A DNA stretch of 64,000 nt from the NCBI GenBank assembly GCA_009829735.1, contig CM020619.1, positions 32,776,283 through 32,840,282 on the forward strand. The letters are read 5' to 3'. Under the pieces are notes generated by a model. That model did not search any database, had not been told where the DNA came from, and worked only from the letters and a program-made list of their open reading frames with translations. The stretch is from Pyropia yezoensis (taxonomy: Eukaryota; Rhodophyta; Bangiophyceae; Bangiales; Bangiaceae). Position 1 is the stretch's first letter; the number at the start of each line of letters is the position of its first letter. Positions 51,478 to 62,404 of the stretch are shown one piece after another. A program made the translations under genes and the position numbers.

Positions 51478-53505
51478 TCAGTTTTCTTGGGTAGGCTTTT
51501 TGATGGTCTTGGTTAGCACGCGACTAAGGAGATCTTGATTGGGAGCGTGCTTATCGGGGGCGTCTTGTGGTTGCCTTGAAAGAGCATCAGCTACGGGGTT
51601 GGAAGTGCCCTTGATGGGGATGATCTTGAAGTCGAATTGCTCCAACAGCTCTAGCCACTTGACTTGGCGGTCGTTGAGCTTCTCTTGGGTTTTCAAGTAC
51701 CTTAGGGACTCATGGTCCGTGTGCACCTCGAACGACCTTCCATGGAGGTAGCAGCGCCAGTGTCGAATGGCTTGTACAACTGCGAGCAGTTCGCGCTCAC
51801 GGATACTGTAGCGCTGTTCGTGGATGTTCAGCGTCAATGAGAAGTAGGCTACTGGGCGTCGTCCTTTTCCGTCATCTTGTTCAAGGACAGCGCCAACAGC
51901 ATACCCACTGGCATCTGTGGAGACGAAGATTGGGTACCTCTTGTCGAATGGCCTCAGTACTGGTGCACTTGTCGTCAGGGTTTGTAGTTGCTCAAAAGCC
52001 TTCTGGGCGTCAGAGTTCCATTCGAAGTCGACGTTTCCAGTAAGCCTTGTGAGGGGTGCAGCCACGGATGCCATTCTCTTAATAAATCGACGATAGAAGT
52101 TGACCATGCCGAGGAAAGATTGCACATCTTTTTTGCTCTGTGGCGTTGCCCATGATCGAATGGCTTGGACCTTGTAGTCCTCCATAGAGAAGCCTTCGTT
52201 GGAAATGACATGGCCGAGGTAGTCCACAGTTGTTCGCGCAAATTGGCATTTGCTGAGTTTGGCGTAGAGCTTATGCTCTCGCAGCTTGTCCAGGGCTTGC
52301 CTTAGGTGCTTTAGATGATCATCGTAAGCTTCACTGTAGACCAGGATGTCGTCGAGGTAGACGCAGATAAAGTCGCAGAGATAGGGTCGGAAGACGTCAT
52401 TCATTAGGTTCATGAAGACCGCGGGGGCATTTGTTAGCCCAAAGGGTAGCACGGTAAATTCGTAGAACCCGTATTTTGTTCGGAACGCCGTCAGTGGGAT
52501 AGTATCAGGGTCAAGCCGGATCTGGTGGTAACCTGATCGGAGGTCGATCTTCGTGAAGTACTTGGCCTTTCGCAGTTGGTCGAAGATGTCGTCAATTCTT
52601 GGTAAGGGATATGCGTTCTTGATAGTGGCTTTGTTCAATGCTCGATAATCGATGCACATTCGCCAGCCACCGTCCTTCTTTGCGGCAAAGAGTACAGAAG
52701 AGCCCCACGGTGAGGCACTTGGTTGGATAAACCCCTTTCGTATGAGGGTTGCAAGTTGTGTCTTGAGTTCATCGAGTTCCCATTCAGATAGGCGATAAAT
52801 GCCAGTGCGACGTGGTTGAGCGTCCTCCGTAAGCTTGACGCTAAACTTGTGACTGCGTTCAGGAGGAAGTCCATCGGAAAGCTCTTCCGGTAAGACGTCG
52901 GCGTACTCGTTGAGAATCTCTTGGACGTCATTCTTGTCTTCAGCTTCTCCCATTTTGATCGCATTGATGTCAAAGGTGCTGGAAGGATCTTCGGATTGCA
53001 GGTAAATGGCGAAGACAGGAACTTTTTGAATAAGGTCCTTGGCGAGGCGTTGCCTACTAATCAGGCCATGGGGTTTCTTGAGGGAGGCAGTGATGGAGAT
53101 GTTCTTTTGGTTAAACTTGAAGGAGATCTTGTTCTTCTTGTTGTTGATTTTGGCGTCCTTGTCGTCACGCCATTTCTTTCCGAGGATGATGTCGTACGCA
53201 CTTAGGTCGCATACAGCAAACCGAAGACGTTCTTGGTATGGGCCGATGTGAATCTCTAACGGTTCAATGGTCTCTGCGAGGACGTGGGAGCGACCATCGG
53301 GCATGTTAGCCGCGAAGTCCGTTTCTTTCGTGGTCACATTCAGGGTATTCACGAGGCGCCTTGATACGACGTTAATGGGAGATCCGTCGTCAAACAGCAC
53401 CTTAACAAGATGTCCATTGACAGAGGCAGTAGAAAGCAGAAGCCCGAGACGCGGGCCTTCAAATGGTGACGACATGCTTTCAGGAACCGAAGAAGCGTCT
53501 GGCAC
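51478..53505 (-). CDS. Pol of element D, protease-RT-RNase H ORF, unit 1
   Basis: A 675-codon ORF. The protease has [12 protein letters not shown] near residue 35 and an IILGKKW block near 110; the DDGS form departs from the usual DTGA/DSGA box. Reverse transcriptase contains a [10 protein letters not shown] substrate loop, RIDDIFDQL, and the FICVYLDDILVYSE catalytic box near 383. RNase H follows with STDASGYAVGAVL near 530 and HTDHESLRYL near 610. It acts in the cytoplasmic particle to copy the RNA. It starts about 24 nt after the gag stop in a different frame, so pol needs its own initiation or recoding. Confidence 0.9.
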   Translation of the reverse strand: MPDASSVPESMSSPFEGPRLGLLLSTASVNGHLVKVLFDDGSPINVVSRRLVNTLNVTTKETDFAANMPDGRSHVLAETIEPLEIHIGPYQERLRFAVCDLSAYDIILGKKWRDDKDAKINNKKNKISFKFNQKNISITASLKKPHGLISRQRLAKDLIQKVPVFAIYLQSEDPSSTFDINAIKMGEAEDKNDVQEILNEYADVLPEELSDGLPPERSHKFSVKLTEDAQPRRTGIYRLSEWELDELKTQLATLIRKGFIQPSASPWGSSVLFAAKKDGGWRMCIDYRALNKATIKNAYPLPRIDDIFDQLRKAKYFTKIDLRSGYHQIRLDPDTIPLTAFRTKYGFYEFTVLPFGLTNAPAVFMNLMNDVFRPYLCDFICVYLDDILVYSEAYDDHLKHLRQALDKLREHKLYAKLSKCQFARTTVDYLGHVISNEGFSMEDYKVQAIRSWATPQSKKDVQSFLGMVNFYRRFIKRMASVAAPLTRLTGNVDFEWNSDAQKAFEQLQTLTTSAPVLRPFDKRYPIFVSTDASGYAVGAVLEQDDGKGRRPVAYFSLTLNIHEQRYSIRERELLAVVQAIRHWRCYLHGRSFEVHTDHESLRYLKTQEKLNDRQVKWLELLEQFDFKIIPIKGTSNPVADALSRQPQDAPDKHAPNQDLLSRVLTKTIKKPTQEN

Positions 53506-53528
53506 CGGTTTTGATGACGGTTGCTGCT

Positions 53529-54398
53529 TCAGTTCCGCTGGCCTTTTGGGCAGTCCTTGGCCATATGTCCTTTTTCACGGCAGCGGAGGCAGAGGCCTTC
53601 ACGCATGCAGCGCTGACGCTCTTCAGGCGTGAGTTTCTCGACTTTGATGCTGGAGATTTCCATGGGAATGACACCCGTCGTGGATGGCCTCGCAGATGTG
53701 CCGCCGAGGTGCGTCGAGGCACCAGCCTTGGCAGCCTCCACGCGCAGAGCGTCAGTCATGACAGATTCAAGATCCGAGTAGGTCTTGAGACAAAGAGCCT
53801 GCCAGATGTCCCGCTTCAAGCCTCGGGTGTAGCGGTCAATCTTCTCGGCTTCCGTGATGTCAGGGATGTCCAAGAGGACGCTCAGAAACGTCCTGTTGAA
53901 CGTTCCGACGTCTTTGATTTGGCGCCACGAGTGCAGCTTGTCTCGTGCCGCTTGTGTCTTGTTCAGTGGACTGAAGCGGCGAATTAGAGCAGAACGGAAG
54001 GATTCCCTGTTCGGGACAGCTGTAGTCTGACTGTAGACCTTCCACCAGTCGAACGCTTCGCCGTCGAGGAAGGTGCAAGCAATACTGCACGCATCGTCGG
54101 GGTCACTCAGTCGCACATAGAAATCCATATGCGAGCACCACGCTTCAACCGTCCCAGGTTTACCGGAGAAAGCCACGGGTTTGTTCGGCCTCGCGGATTT
54201 CATGCCACTAGTAGTGGCCCTGGCCTTGGCTTCGGACAGTTGCTGCTTAGCGTCGGCTAGTTCCATCTTATGAGCCTCGAGTTGTTCGCTCATTTGCGCG
54301 ACAAGCGCTGTAAGCTGGGTCCAGGCTTCCATGGTCGGTGCGTTCGAGCCCGAGCCCGGATTGGCCGGGTTGACACCCCCTGGGATTGGTGCATCCAT
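53529..54398 (-). CDS. Gag of element D, unit 1
   Basis: A compact 289-residue Gag. It starts MDAPIPGGVNPANPGSG, followed by a coiled-coil stretch (QMSEQLEAHKMELADAKQQL) at 35-60. The capsid-like core (about 75-215) includes VEAWCSHMDFYVRLSDPDDA and a FNRTFLSVLLDIPDI block. A CCHC zinc knuckle, CLRCREKGHMAKDC, lies near residue 270. It is half the length of Gags B and C and has no long Pro-rich N terminus, in line with a separate chromovirus clade. Confidence 0.9.
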   Translation of the reverse strand: MDAPIPGGVNPANPGSGSNAPTMEAWTQLTALVAQMSEQLEAHKMELADAKQQLSEAKARATTSGMKSARPNKPVAFSGKPGTVEAWCSHMDFYVRLSDPDDACSIACTFLDGEAFDWWKVYSQTTAVPNRESFRSALIRRFSPLNKTQAARDKLHSWRQIKDVGTFNRTFLSVLLDIPDITEAEKIDRYTRGLKRDIWQALCLKTYSDLESVMTDALRVEAAKAGASTHLGGTSARPSTTGVIPMEISSIKVEKLTPEERQRCMREGLCLRCREKGHMAKDCPKGQRN

Positions 54399-54744
54399 GG
54401 TGTCTTGTGTTCAAGTCCGAGGCAAACAAACTTACAACCCAGATTTCACAAGACTTGCTTGGGGAGGACCCCAAGGAAGATCTCGGAGATGTGGGATAGG
54501 AGTTTGTCTGCAGCAGTAGTGGTGTACACGATTTGGATAAGTGCTGCGCTAGTTGCTGCAACGTTCCAAATGATGTACAGCACTACTTCGAGAAGCACAA
54601 GAAATTCGGTTGAAATCACACAAACGGATTATTCAGAAGCGTCCGTGCACAGGCCCGAGTCGGGTCGTGTCGGATTTCCAAGCGGGGGGATCAATGGGGG
54701 AAAATCGGGCTCCTAGGCCAGATCCAGGGGCGTGTCAACAGGTG

Positions 54745-55578
54745 TCAATCGGTGCGGCGCGCCAGCGTGCGGTGATGATCCTTGCCACGTGTGTGCCGCT
54801 CGAAATGTTCCACCGACTCAAATTCGCGACCGCAGGGTTCGCAACGGGGAAGGGTGTCCGGGCGGTTAATTACGTATCGGTGGCGACGGGATCCGCGGTG
54901 ATCACGCAGCACAGTGAGGCTGTTGCACCGCACACCGCACGGATTGCAAAGGAATTTCCGTTGCGCCCCACGGTGGCTCTTGGCAATTCGGCGTTGCTCA
55001 CGCTGCTCAACCGCGCGCGCCGTGGTTGGCTTGATGTGACCAATCACCGGTGGCGGCGGGGCGGTGTAACGGCGCCCCGATTCTTGGGGGGCAGTAACAG
55101 GCGACGGTTGACGCGGGCTGCCGTGTCCTTGGTGGCAGGGCCCTTGCCCTTGCCCGAGAGGGGGGGCTTGGGTGCGGCCCGGCCCGCCGAGGCGAGGCGG
55201 ACTGGGACCGCCGGGGTAGGAATCGAGTGGGCGCCCGCCGGGGGGTTGTGTGCCCTCGGGCGGGCGTGTGCCTGCGAAGAGCCGCGTGCCGACGGGGGGC
55301 CGCGTGCCGACGGGGGGCCGCGTGCCGACGGACCGTGGGCCGTGAAGGCGCCACGGGTCGTCGGGGGTGCGCGGACCGTCGGGGGTGCGCGGATCGTCGA
55401 GGGTGTGCGTACCGGGGGGATGCCACGGGACGTGGACCCGGTATCGCGCGCCGAGGCCGCCGAGGATGTCGGGCCGGCCGCCAGTGCTGAGGAAGAGTAT
55501 TCCGAATCTGATGTGGATCTCACTGGGATTCAACAATCGGTTGACCAAAAGAAAAATTCCGTGAAAAAAAAACCACAA
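54745..55578 (-). CDS. Upstream zinc-finger ORF of element D, unit 1
   Basis: A 277-codon ORF between the 5' LTR and gag, on the sense strand of the element. The middle is Pro/Thr/Arg-rich repeat; an overlapping Ser/Ala/Pro-rich frame from 55523 also looks protein-like, so the true N terminus is uncertain. The last 75 residues hold two U1/matrin-like C2H2 fingers: CNPCGVRCNSLTVLRDH with H five residues on, and CEPCGREFESVEHFERH with HH five on (C-x2-C-x12-H-x5-H). Such fingers bind double-stranded RNA or DNA. It precedes gag by about 350 nt. Standard chromoviruses have no ORF here. The same finger region is present in unit 2. Confidence 0.6.
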   Translation of the reverse strand: MWFFFHGIFLLVNRLLNPSEIHIRFGILFLSTGGRPDILGGLGARYRVHVPWHPPGTHTLDDPRTPDGPRTPDDPWRLHGPRSVGTRPPVGTRPPVGTRLFAGTRPPEGTQPPGGRPLDSYPGGPSPPRLGGPGRTQAPPLGQGQGPCHQGHGSPRQPSPVTAPQESGRRYTAPPPPVIGHIKPTTARAVEQREQRRIAKSHRGAQRKFLCNPCGVRCNSLTVLRDHRGSRRHRYVINRPDTLPRCEPCGREFESVEHFERHTRGKDHHRTLARRTD

Positions 55579-55744
55579 GGGTTGTGTCAGGAAATTGTTC
55601 GTTCGGTGTGATTCGTGGAACCCGCTACGTTCGTATTACAATGCCCGTGGCAAGCCGAACGTAGGGGCAACACGACTGCACAATCGCAGGGAGAGCCAAA
55701 TCGAAAACGGAATCGCAAGTCACCGCCAGGTAGAAAAGCCAAAC

Positions 55745-55759
55745 TATCTGAAGCTACCA
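55745..55759 (-). other. Primer-binding site of element D (unit 1)
   Basis: On the minus strand TGGTAGCTTCAGATAG begins 2 nt after the LTR end. It differs from the site used by elements A-C, so another tRNA or tRNA fragment must prime this family. Confidence 0.5.
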
Positions 55760-55761
55760 CA

Positions 55762-56608
55762 TGTGAGGAACCACCCACACTTGGGCAGCCCTCAACGTAC
55801 TCGTGATGGTGTCAGCGACCCGTGCCAGCCAATAGGGCGACAGGGTGCGGGGAAGAGGATGGAGGTGGTGACGGTGGTGGGTCTGGGGAAGAGGACGGCG
55901 CGACGTCGGTGGTGATCGAGAGGGTTCAAAGGGTGAAGGTCGTCTTTGGTCTGTGTCTGTGGTTGCGCTTCCGGTCTCCCCCGGTGGCGCCGACACTCAC
56001 GCACTATATACTCGCGTCGAGGCACCCGAGGTGCCCCAAAGCATGCGTTTCCCCGTCGCTCCACGGGTAGGCACAAAACGGCCCAAAAACAAAGCATGGC
56101 TCTCAGAACAAAGCATGGGCGGGCGTGCGCACTAAAGGAGTGCAGCCCCAGTTTGCCCCAAACGAAGGGGTCCGGCGTGCGGCGCCTAGGGCGCCGCCCC
56201 AGCCGGCTCCAGACGCCAGTCGGCCCGAAGGTCCGAGAGGCGTGTAAGCACGATTCGATCGAGTCGGCCGAATCGGCCAGCCGGCTAGCCAGTCACATCG
56301 CTGCAATGCTGCAGCGAGGACATTTTAACGGACTCGCCAGCTGTGGCAGATGTGGCTCGTCATGTGTGCTGACGGTGGCGCCTTTCGACAGGCCATGATG
56401 GGCTGTCGATGGCTGCTGTCGTGCGGCCGGCAGACACCGTGAGACAGCGGCTGACTCATCTTGCGTCTGGAAGGTACACCGCGTCATGCCCCACAATACA
56501 AGGAGTTGATCCATGTTGCCAGGAGTTGATTCGGCAGGATCTGTAAGGAGAGGCCCCAGATATGATCCCTTAAGTATTAGGCATGGGATTAGGGGGGAAG
56601 TCCTTACA
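55762..56608 (-). repeat. LTR 2 of the element D array (shared by units 1 and 2)
   Basis: 847 bp, the same boundaries as LTR 1. It serves as 5' LTR of unit 1 and 3' LTR of unit 2. TATATA lies at 56005-56010. I see no difference from LTR 3. Confidence 0.9.
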
Positions 56609-56618
56609 CCTCCCCCCC

Positions 56619-57806
56619 TCAGGACGTGCGTCGAAGGAAGGCGTCGAGAACCTCAGGTGCGTTGTCGAGGTCTTGCGTGGTTAGCCAGGTGTTCTCACTG
56701 ACATCGCAGCCTTTCCACTTGACCAGGTACTGCAGTCGTCCACGGCGTTTTCGTGACCGAATAATGGAGTCCACTTCGTACTCAACCGATCCGTCCGGAA
56801 ATGCTACCGGAGCTGGAGCGGGAGGAAGTCGACCATACGGATCAGCGTTGTACGGCTTGAGTAGACTGGCGTGAAAGGCGTTGTGCACCTTTCGATCAAG
56901 GACTGCTTGAGGCAGATCCAGACGGAACGTAACATCATTGATGTTTTCAGTGACTCGGTATGGTCCCGAAAACTTGGGCATCAACTTGCGAGCGCCCTGG
57001 AAGGCGTCCGGCCTAAGGTTCTTGGTGCTCAGGAGCACGAGGTCGTCGACAGCGATCGTACATGGTCGGCGTCGACGGTTAGCGTACGCCGAGCGCGTCT
57101 CATTGGCCTTCTTGATAGCGGTAATGGCAGTCTCCTGAGCTTTTTGCAGACTGCTTAGCCAATCTGAGACTGCTGGTAGTTTCGATTCCTTGCTCTCGAC
57201 GATGTCGACAGGTACTGTCCTTGGTTCAAAGCCGTAGTTCAGGAAGAATGGGGAGTACGTCGTGACCGCATTGGGTGACCGGTTGTAAGCTACTTCTGCA
57301 GCAACAAGGAAGAGGTCCCAATCACCCTGATGAAGGTTCACGAAGTTTCGCAGGATTTCTTCAATCTTCTTGTTCATGATCTCGGTTTGTCCGTCCGTCT
57401 GGGGATGATAGGCTGAAGATGCCTTGATCTTGACCTTGAGAATTTCGGTGAGCGACTGCCAGAAGTTGGAGAAGAAGGTACGGTCTCGGTCGCAGACGAC
57501 GTCGGATGGTAGACCGTGATGACGGTAGACGTGATCATGGTAGAGTTGCGCTACGACTGGTGCAGTACAGTCGGGCTTCATTGGTGCTAGTCGAATCATC
57601 TTCGACAGTCTGTCCACAATGACGTAAATGCCATTGTGGCCCCTTTGGGTCAGTGGAAGAGTGGTGATAAAGTCCATGGAGACACTTGCCCATCGTTGGT
57701 TCGGTGGATCTAGTGGCTTGAGGTGACCCAGAGGTGAATGGGTGCCAGCTTTGTTCCGCTGGCACAAATCACATGATTGTACGTATCTTTGGATGTCCTT
57801 CCGCAT
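56619..57806 (-). CDS. Integrase-chromodomain ORF of element D, unit 2 (partial frame)
   Basis: 395 codons, identical to the corresponding part of unit 1 as far as can be read: integrase core with SMDFITTLPLTQRG, SAYHPQTDGQTE, and the C-terminal chromodomain. The zinc-finger part lies just upstream. Confidence 0.8.
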   Translation of the reverse strand: MRKDIQRYVQSCDLCQRNKAGTHSPLGHLKPLDPPNQRWASVSMDFITTLPLTQRGHNGIYVIVDRLSKMIRLAPMKPDCTAPVVAQLYHDHVYRHHGLPSDVVCDRDRTFFSNFWQSLTEILKVKIKASSAYHPQTDGQTEIMNKKIEEILRNFVNLHQGDWDLFLVAAEVAYNRSPNAVTTYSPFFLNYGFEPRTVPVDIVESKESKLPAVSDWLSSLQKAQETAITAIKKANETRSAYANRRRRPCTIAVDDLVLLSTKNLRPDAFQGARKLMPKFSGPYRVTENINDVTFRLDLPQAVLDRKVHNAFHASLLKPYNADPYGRLPPAPAPVAFPDGSVEYEVDSIIRSRKRRGRLQYLVKWKGCDVSENTWLTTQDLDNAPEVLDAFLRRTS

Positions 57807-58577
57807 TGTCTTCCAGTAGTATTTGGAAGCAATAGCGTTGGTGTTTTCTTAACTCCCATATGTCCTTGGCTTGGGATGTCGTGGTAGTCATGGAGTAGTC
57901 TTTGGCGTAGAGTACCAACGGGGATGCACGTACGGTCACCTCGTTTCAACAACCTCATGTGAAGCCGGTAGGGAGATACCGGGTCTTTGACTAGGTCGGC
58001 AAACTCGGGATCCGCGTTGTACTCTTGGTCTAGGGTGGCAAGGTCTTGATCACTTTGGCTTATGGTCATGAGGTTGTTGATTTCAGTTTTCTTGGGTAGG
58101 CTTTTTGATGGTCTTGGTTAGCACGCGACTAAGGAGATCTTGATTGGGAGCGTGCTTATCGGGGCGTCTTGTGGTTGCCTTGAAAGAGCATCAGCTACGG
58201 GGTTGGAAGTGCCCTTGATGGGGATGATCTGAAGTCGAATTGCTCCAACAGCTCTAGCCACTTGACTTGGCGGTCGTTGAGCTTCTCTTGGGTTTTCAAG
58301 TACCTTAGGGACTCATGGTCCGTGTGCACCTCGAACGACCTTCCATGGAGGTAGCAGCGCCAGTGTCGAATGGCTTGTACAACTGCGAGCAGTTCGCGCT
58401 CACGGATACTGTAGCGCTGTTCGTGGATGTTCAGCGTCAATGAGAAGTAGGCTACTGGGCGTCGTCCTTTTCCGTCATCTTGTTCAAGGACAGCGCCAAC
58501 AGCATACCCACTGGCATCTGTGGAGACGAAGATTGGGTACCTCTTGTCGAATGGCCTCAGTACTGGTGCACTTGTCG

Positions 58578-60142
58578 TCAGGTTTGTAGTTGCTCAAAAG
58601 CCTTCTGGGCGTCAGAGTTCCATTCGAAGTCGACGTTTCCNNNNNNNNNNNNNNNNNNNNNNNNNNNNNNNNNNNNNNNNNNNNNNNNNNNNNNNNNNNN
58701 NNNNNNNNNNNNNNNNNNNNNNNNNNNNNNNNNNNNNNNNNNNNNNNNNNNNNNNNNNNNNNNNNNNNNNNNNNNNNNNNNNNNNNNNNNNNNNNNNNNN
58801 NNNNNNNNNNNNNNNNNNNNNNNNNNNNNNNNNNNNNNNNNNNNNNNNNNNNNNNNNNNNNNNNNNNNNNNNNNNNNNNNNNNNNNNNNNNNNNNNNNNN
58901 NNNNNNNNNNNNNNNNNNNNNNNNNNNNNNNNNNNNNNNNNNNNNNNNNNNNNNNNNNNNNNNNNNNNNNNNNNNNNNNNNNNNNNNNNNNNNNNNNNNN
59001 NNNNNNNNNNNNNNNNNNNNNNNNNNNNNNNNNNNNNNNNNNNNNNNNNNNNNNNNNNNNNNNNNNNNNNNNNNNNNNNNNNNNNNNNNNNNNNNNNNNN
59101 NNNNNNNNNNNNNNNNNNNNNNNNNNNNNNNNNNNNNNNNCAGGGTCAAGCCGGATCTGGTGGTAACCTGATCGGAGGTCGATCTTCGTGAAGTACTTGG
59201 CCTTTCGCAGTTGGTCGAAGATGTCGTCAATTCTTGGTAAGGGATATGCGTTCTTGATAGTGGCTTTGTTCAATGCTCGATAATCGATGCACATTCGCCA
59301 GCCACCGTCCTTCTTTGCGGCAAAGAGTACAGAAGAGCCCCACGGTGAGGCACTTGGTTGGATAAACCCCTTTCGTATGAGGGTTGCAAGTTGTGTCTTG
59401 AGTTCATCGAGTTCCCATTCAGATAGGCGATAAATGCCAGTGCGACGTGGTTGAGCGTCCTCCGTAAGCTTGACGCTAAACTTGTGACTGCGTTCAGGAG
59501 GAAGTCCATCGGAAAGCTCTTCCGGTAAGACGTCGGCGTACTCGTTGAGAATCTCTTGGACGTCATTCTTGTCTTCAGCTTCTCCCATTTTGATCGCATT
59601 GATGTCAAAGGTGCTGGAAGGATCTTCGGATTGCAGGTAAATGGCGAAGACAGGAACTTTTTGAATAAGGTCCTTGGCGAGGCGTTGCCTACTAATCAGG
59701 GCCATGGGGTTTCTTGAGGGAGGCAGTGATGGAGATGTCTTCTTTGGTTAAACTTGAAGGAGATCTTGTTCTTCTTGTTGTTGATTTTGGCGTCCTTGTC
59801 GTCACGCCATTTCTTTCCGAGGATGATGTCGTACGCACTTAGGTCGCATACAGCAAACCGAAGACGTTCTTGGTATGGGCCGATGTGAATCTCTAACGGT
59901 TCAATGGTCTCTGCGAGGACGTGGGAGCGACCATCGGGCATGTTAGCCGCGAAGTCCGTTTCTTTCGTGGTCACATTCAGGGTATTCACGAGGCGCCTTG
60001 ATACGACGTTAATGGGAGATCCGTCGTCAAACAGCACCTTAACAAGATGTCCATTGACAGAGGCAGTAGAAAGCAGAAGCCCGAGACGCGGGCCTTCAAA
60101 TGGTGACGACATGCTTTCAGGAACCGAAGAAGCGTCTGGCAC
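58578..60142 (-). CDS. Protease-RT region of element D, unit 2 (broken, contains gap)
   Basis: Readable parts match unit 1: protease with [12 protein letters not shown] at the right, the [10 protein letters not shown] loop and RIDDIFDQL left of it, then the gap. The remainder of RT and RNase H lies at 58.2-58.6 kb. Confidence 0.75.
58641..59140. other. Assembly gap, exactly 500 N
   Basis: The run of N has a round length, so it is a placeholder and not a measured distance. Open frames drawn through it are meaningless. It lies in a recent tandem duplication, the kind of region that assemblers fail to resolve. Confidence 0.98.
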
Positions 60143-60166
60143 CGGTTTTTGATGACGGTTGCTGCT

Positions 60167-61037
60167 TCAGTTCCGCTGGCCTTTTGGGCAGTCCTTGGCC
60201 ATATGTCCTTTTTCACGGCAGCGGAGGCAGAGGCCTTCACGCATGCAGCGCTGACGCTCTTCAGGCGTGAGTTTCTCGACTTTGATGCTGGAGATTTCCA
60301 TGGGAATGACACCCGTCGTGGATGGCCTCGCAGATGTGCCGCCGAGGTGCGTCGAGGCACCAGCCTTGGCAGCCTCCACGCGCAGAGCGTCAGTCATGAC
60401 AGATTCAAGATCCGAGTAGGTCTTGAGACAAAGAGCCTGCCAGATGTCCCGCTTCAAGCCTCGGGTGTAGCGGTCAATCTTCTCGGCTTCCGTGATGTCA
60501 GGGATGTCCAAGAGGACGCTCAGAAACGTCCTGTTGAACGTTCCGACGTCTTTGATTTGGCGCCACGAGTGCAGCTTGTCTCGTGCCGCTTGTGTCTTGT
60601 TCAGTGGACTGAAGCGGCGAATTAGAGCAGAACGGAAGGATTCCCTGTTCGGGACAGCTGTAGTCTGACTGTAGACCTTCCACCAGTCGAACGCTTCGCC
60701 GTCGAGGAAGGTGCAAGCAATACTGCACGCATCGTCGGGGTCACTCAGTCGCACATAGAAATCCATATGCGAGCACCACGCTTCAACCGTCCCAGGTTTA
60801 CCGGAGAAAGCCACGGGTTTGTTCGGCCTCGCGGGATTTCATGCCACTAGTAGTGGCCCTGGCCTTGGCTTCGGACAGTTGCTGCTTAGCGTCGGCTAGT
60901 TCCATCTTATGAGCCTCGAGTTGTTCGCTCATTTGCGCGACAAGCGCTGTAAGCTGGGTCCAGGCTTCCATGGTCGGTGCGTTCGAGCCCGAGCCCGGAT
61001 TGGCCGGGTTGACACCCCCTGGGATTGGTGCATCCAT
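60167..61037 (-). CDS. Gag region of element D, unit 2 (broken)
   Basis: Holds the same Gag as unit 1, with the MDAPIPGG start at 61037 and the CCHC knuckle CLRCREKGHMAKDC near 60210. Confidence 0.8.
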
Positions 61038-61384
61038 GGTGTCTTGTGTTCAAGTCCGAGGCAAACAAACTTACAACCCAGATTTTCACAAGACTTGCTT
61101 GGGGAGGACCCCAAGGAAGATCTCGGAGATGTGGGATAGGAGTTTGTCTGCAGCAGTAGTGGTGTACACGATTTGGATAAGTGCTGCGCTAGTTGCTGCA
61201 ACGTTCCAAATGATGTACAGCACTACTTCGAGAAGCACAAGAAATTCGGTTGAAATCACACAAACGGATTATTCAGAAGCGTCCGTGCACAGGCCCGAGT
61301 CGGGTCGTGTCGGATTTCCAAGCGGGGGGATCAATGGGGGAAAATCGGGCTCCTAGGCCAGATCCAGGGGCGTGTCAACAGGTG

Positions 61385-62165
61385 TCAATCGGTGCGGCGC
61401 GCCAGCGTGCGGTGATGATCCTTGCCACGTGTGTGCCGCTCGAAATGTTCCACCGACTCAAATTCGCGACCGCAGGGTTCGCAACGGGGAAGGGTGTCCG
61501 GGCGGTTAATTACGTATCGGTGGCGACGGGATCCGCGGTGATCACGCAGCACAGTGAGGCTGTTGCACCGCACACCGCACGGATTGCAAAGGAATTTCCG
61601 TTGCGCCCCACGGTGGCTCTTGGCAATTCGGCGTTGCTCACGCTGCTCAACCGCGCGCGCCGTGGTTGGCTTGATGTGACCAATCACCGGTGGCGGCGGG
61701 GCGGTGTAACGGCGCCCCGATTCTTGGGGGGGCAGTAACAGGCGACGGTTGACGCGGGCTGCCGTGTCCTTGGTGGCAGGGCCCTTGCCCTTGCCCGAGA
61801 GGGGGGGCTTGGGTGCGGCCCGGCCCGCCGAGGCGAGGCGGACTGGGACCGCCGGGGTAGGAATCGAGTGGGCGCCCGCCGGGGGGTTGTGTGCCCTCGG
61901 GCGGGCGTGTGCCTGCGAAGAGCCGCGTGCCGACGGGGGGCCGCGTGCCGACGGGGGGCCGCGTGCCGACGGACCGTGGGCCGTGAAGGCGCCACGGGTC
62001 GTCGGGGGGTGCGCGGACCGTCGGGGGTGCGCGGATCGTCGAGGGTGTGCGTACCGGGGGGATGCCACGGGACGTGGACCCGGTATCGCGCGCCGAGGCC
62101 GCCGAGGATGTCGGGCCGGCCGCCAGTGCTGAGGAAGAGTATTCCGAATCTGATGTGGATCTCAC
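61385..62165 (-). CDS. Upstream zinc-finger ORF region of element D, unit 2
   Basis: The same Pro-rich plus double-C2H2 ORF region as in unit 1 (fingers at about 61400-61590). Its presence in both units shows that it belongs to the element and is not a local insertion. Confidence 0.55.
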
Positions 62166-62404
62166 TGGGATTCAACAATCGGTTGACCAAAAGAAAAATT
62201 CCGTGAAAAAAAAACCACAAGGGTTGTGTCAGGAAATTGTTCGTTCGGTGTGATTCGTGGAACCCGCTACGTTCGTATTACAATGCCCGTGGCAAGCCGA
62301 ACGTAGGGGGCAACACGACTGCACAATCGCAGGGAGAGCCAAATCGAAAACGGAATCGCAAGTCACCGCCAGGTAGAAAAGCCAAACTATCTGAAGCTAC
62401 CACA

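Larger units (their letters stand above)
49156..56608 (-). mobile_element. Ty3/gypsy chromovirus D, unit 1 of a tandem array
   Basis: A minus-strand element with 847-bp LTRs at 49156-50002 and 55762-56608. Internal order in transcription direction: primer site, zinc-finger ORF, gag, pol in two ORFs, purine tract. The LTRs differ at about three bases by eye, so it is young. Unit 1 looks whole. The right LTR is shared with unit 2. The left flank is AGTGC (49151-49155); the other side of the whole array is outside the window. Confidence 0.9.

Noticed and set aside
58480-59230. Open frames spanning the N run
   Set aside because: Unknown bases cannot be translated; only the readable ends are informative.
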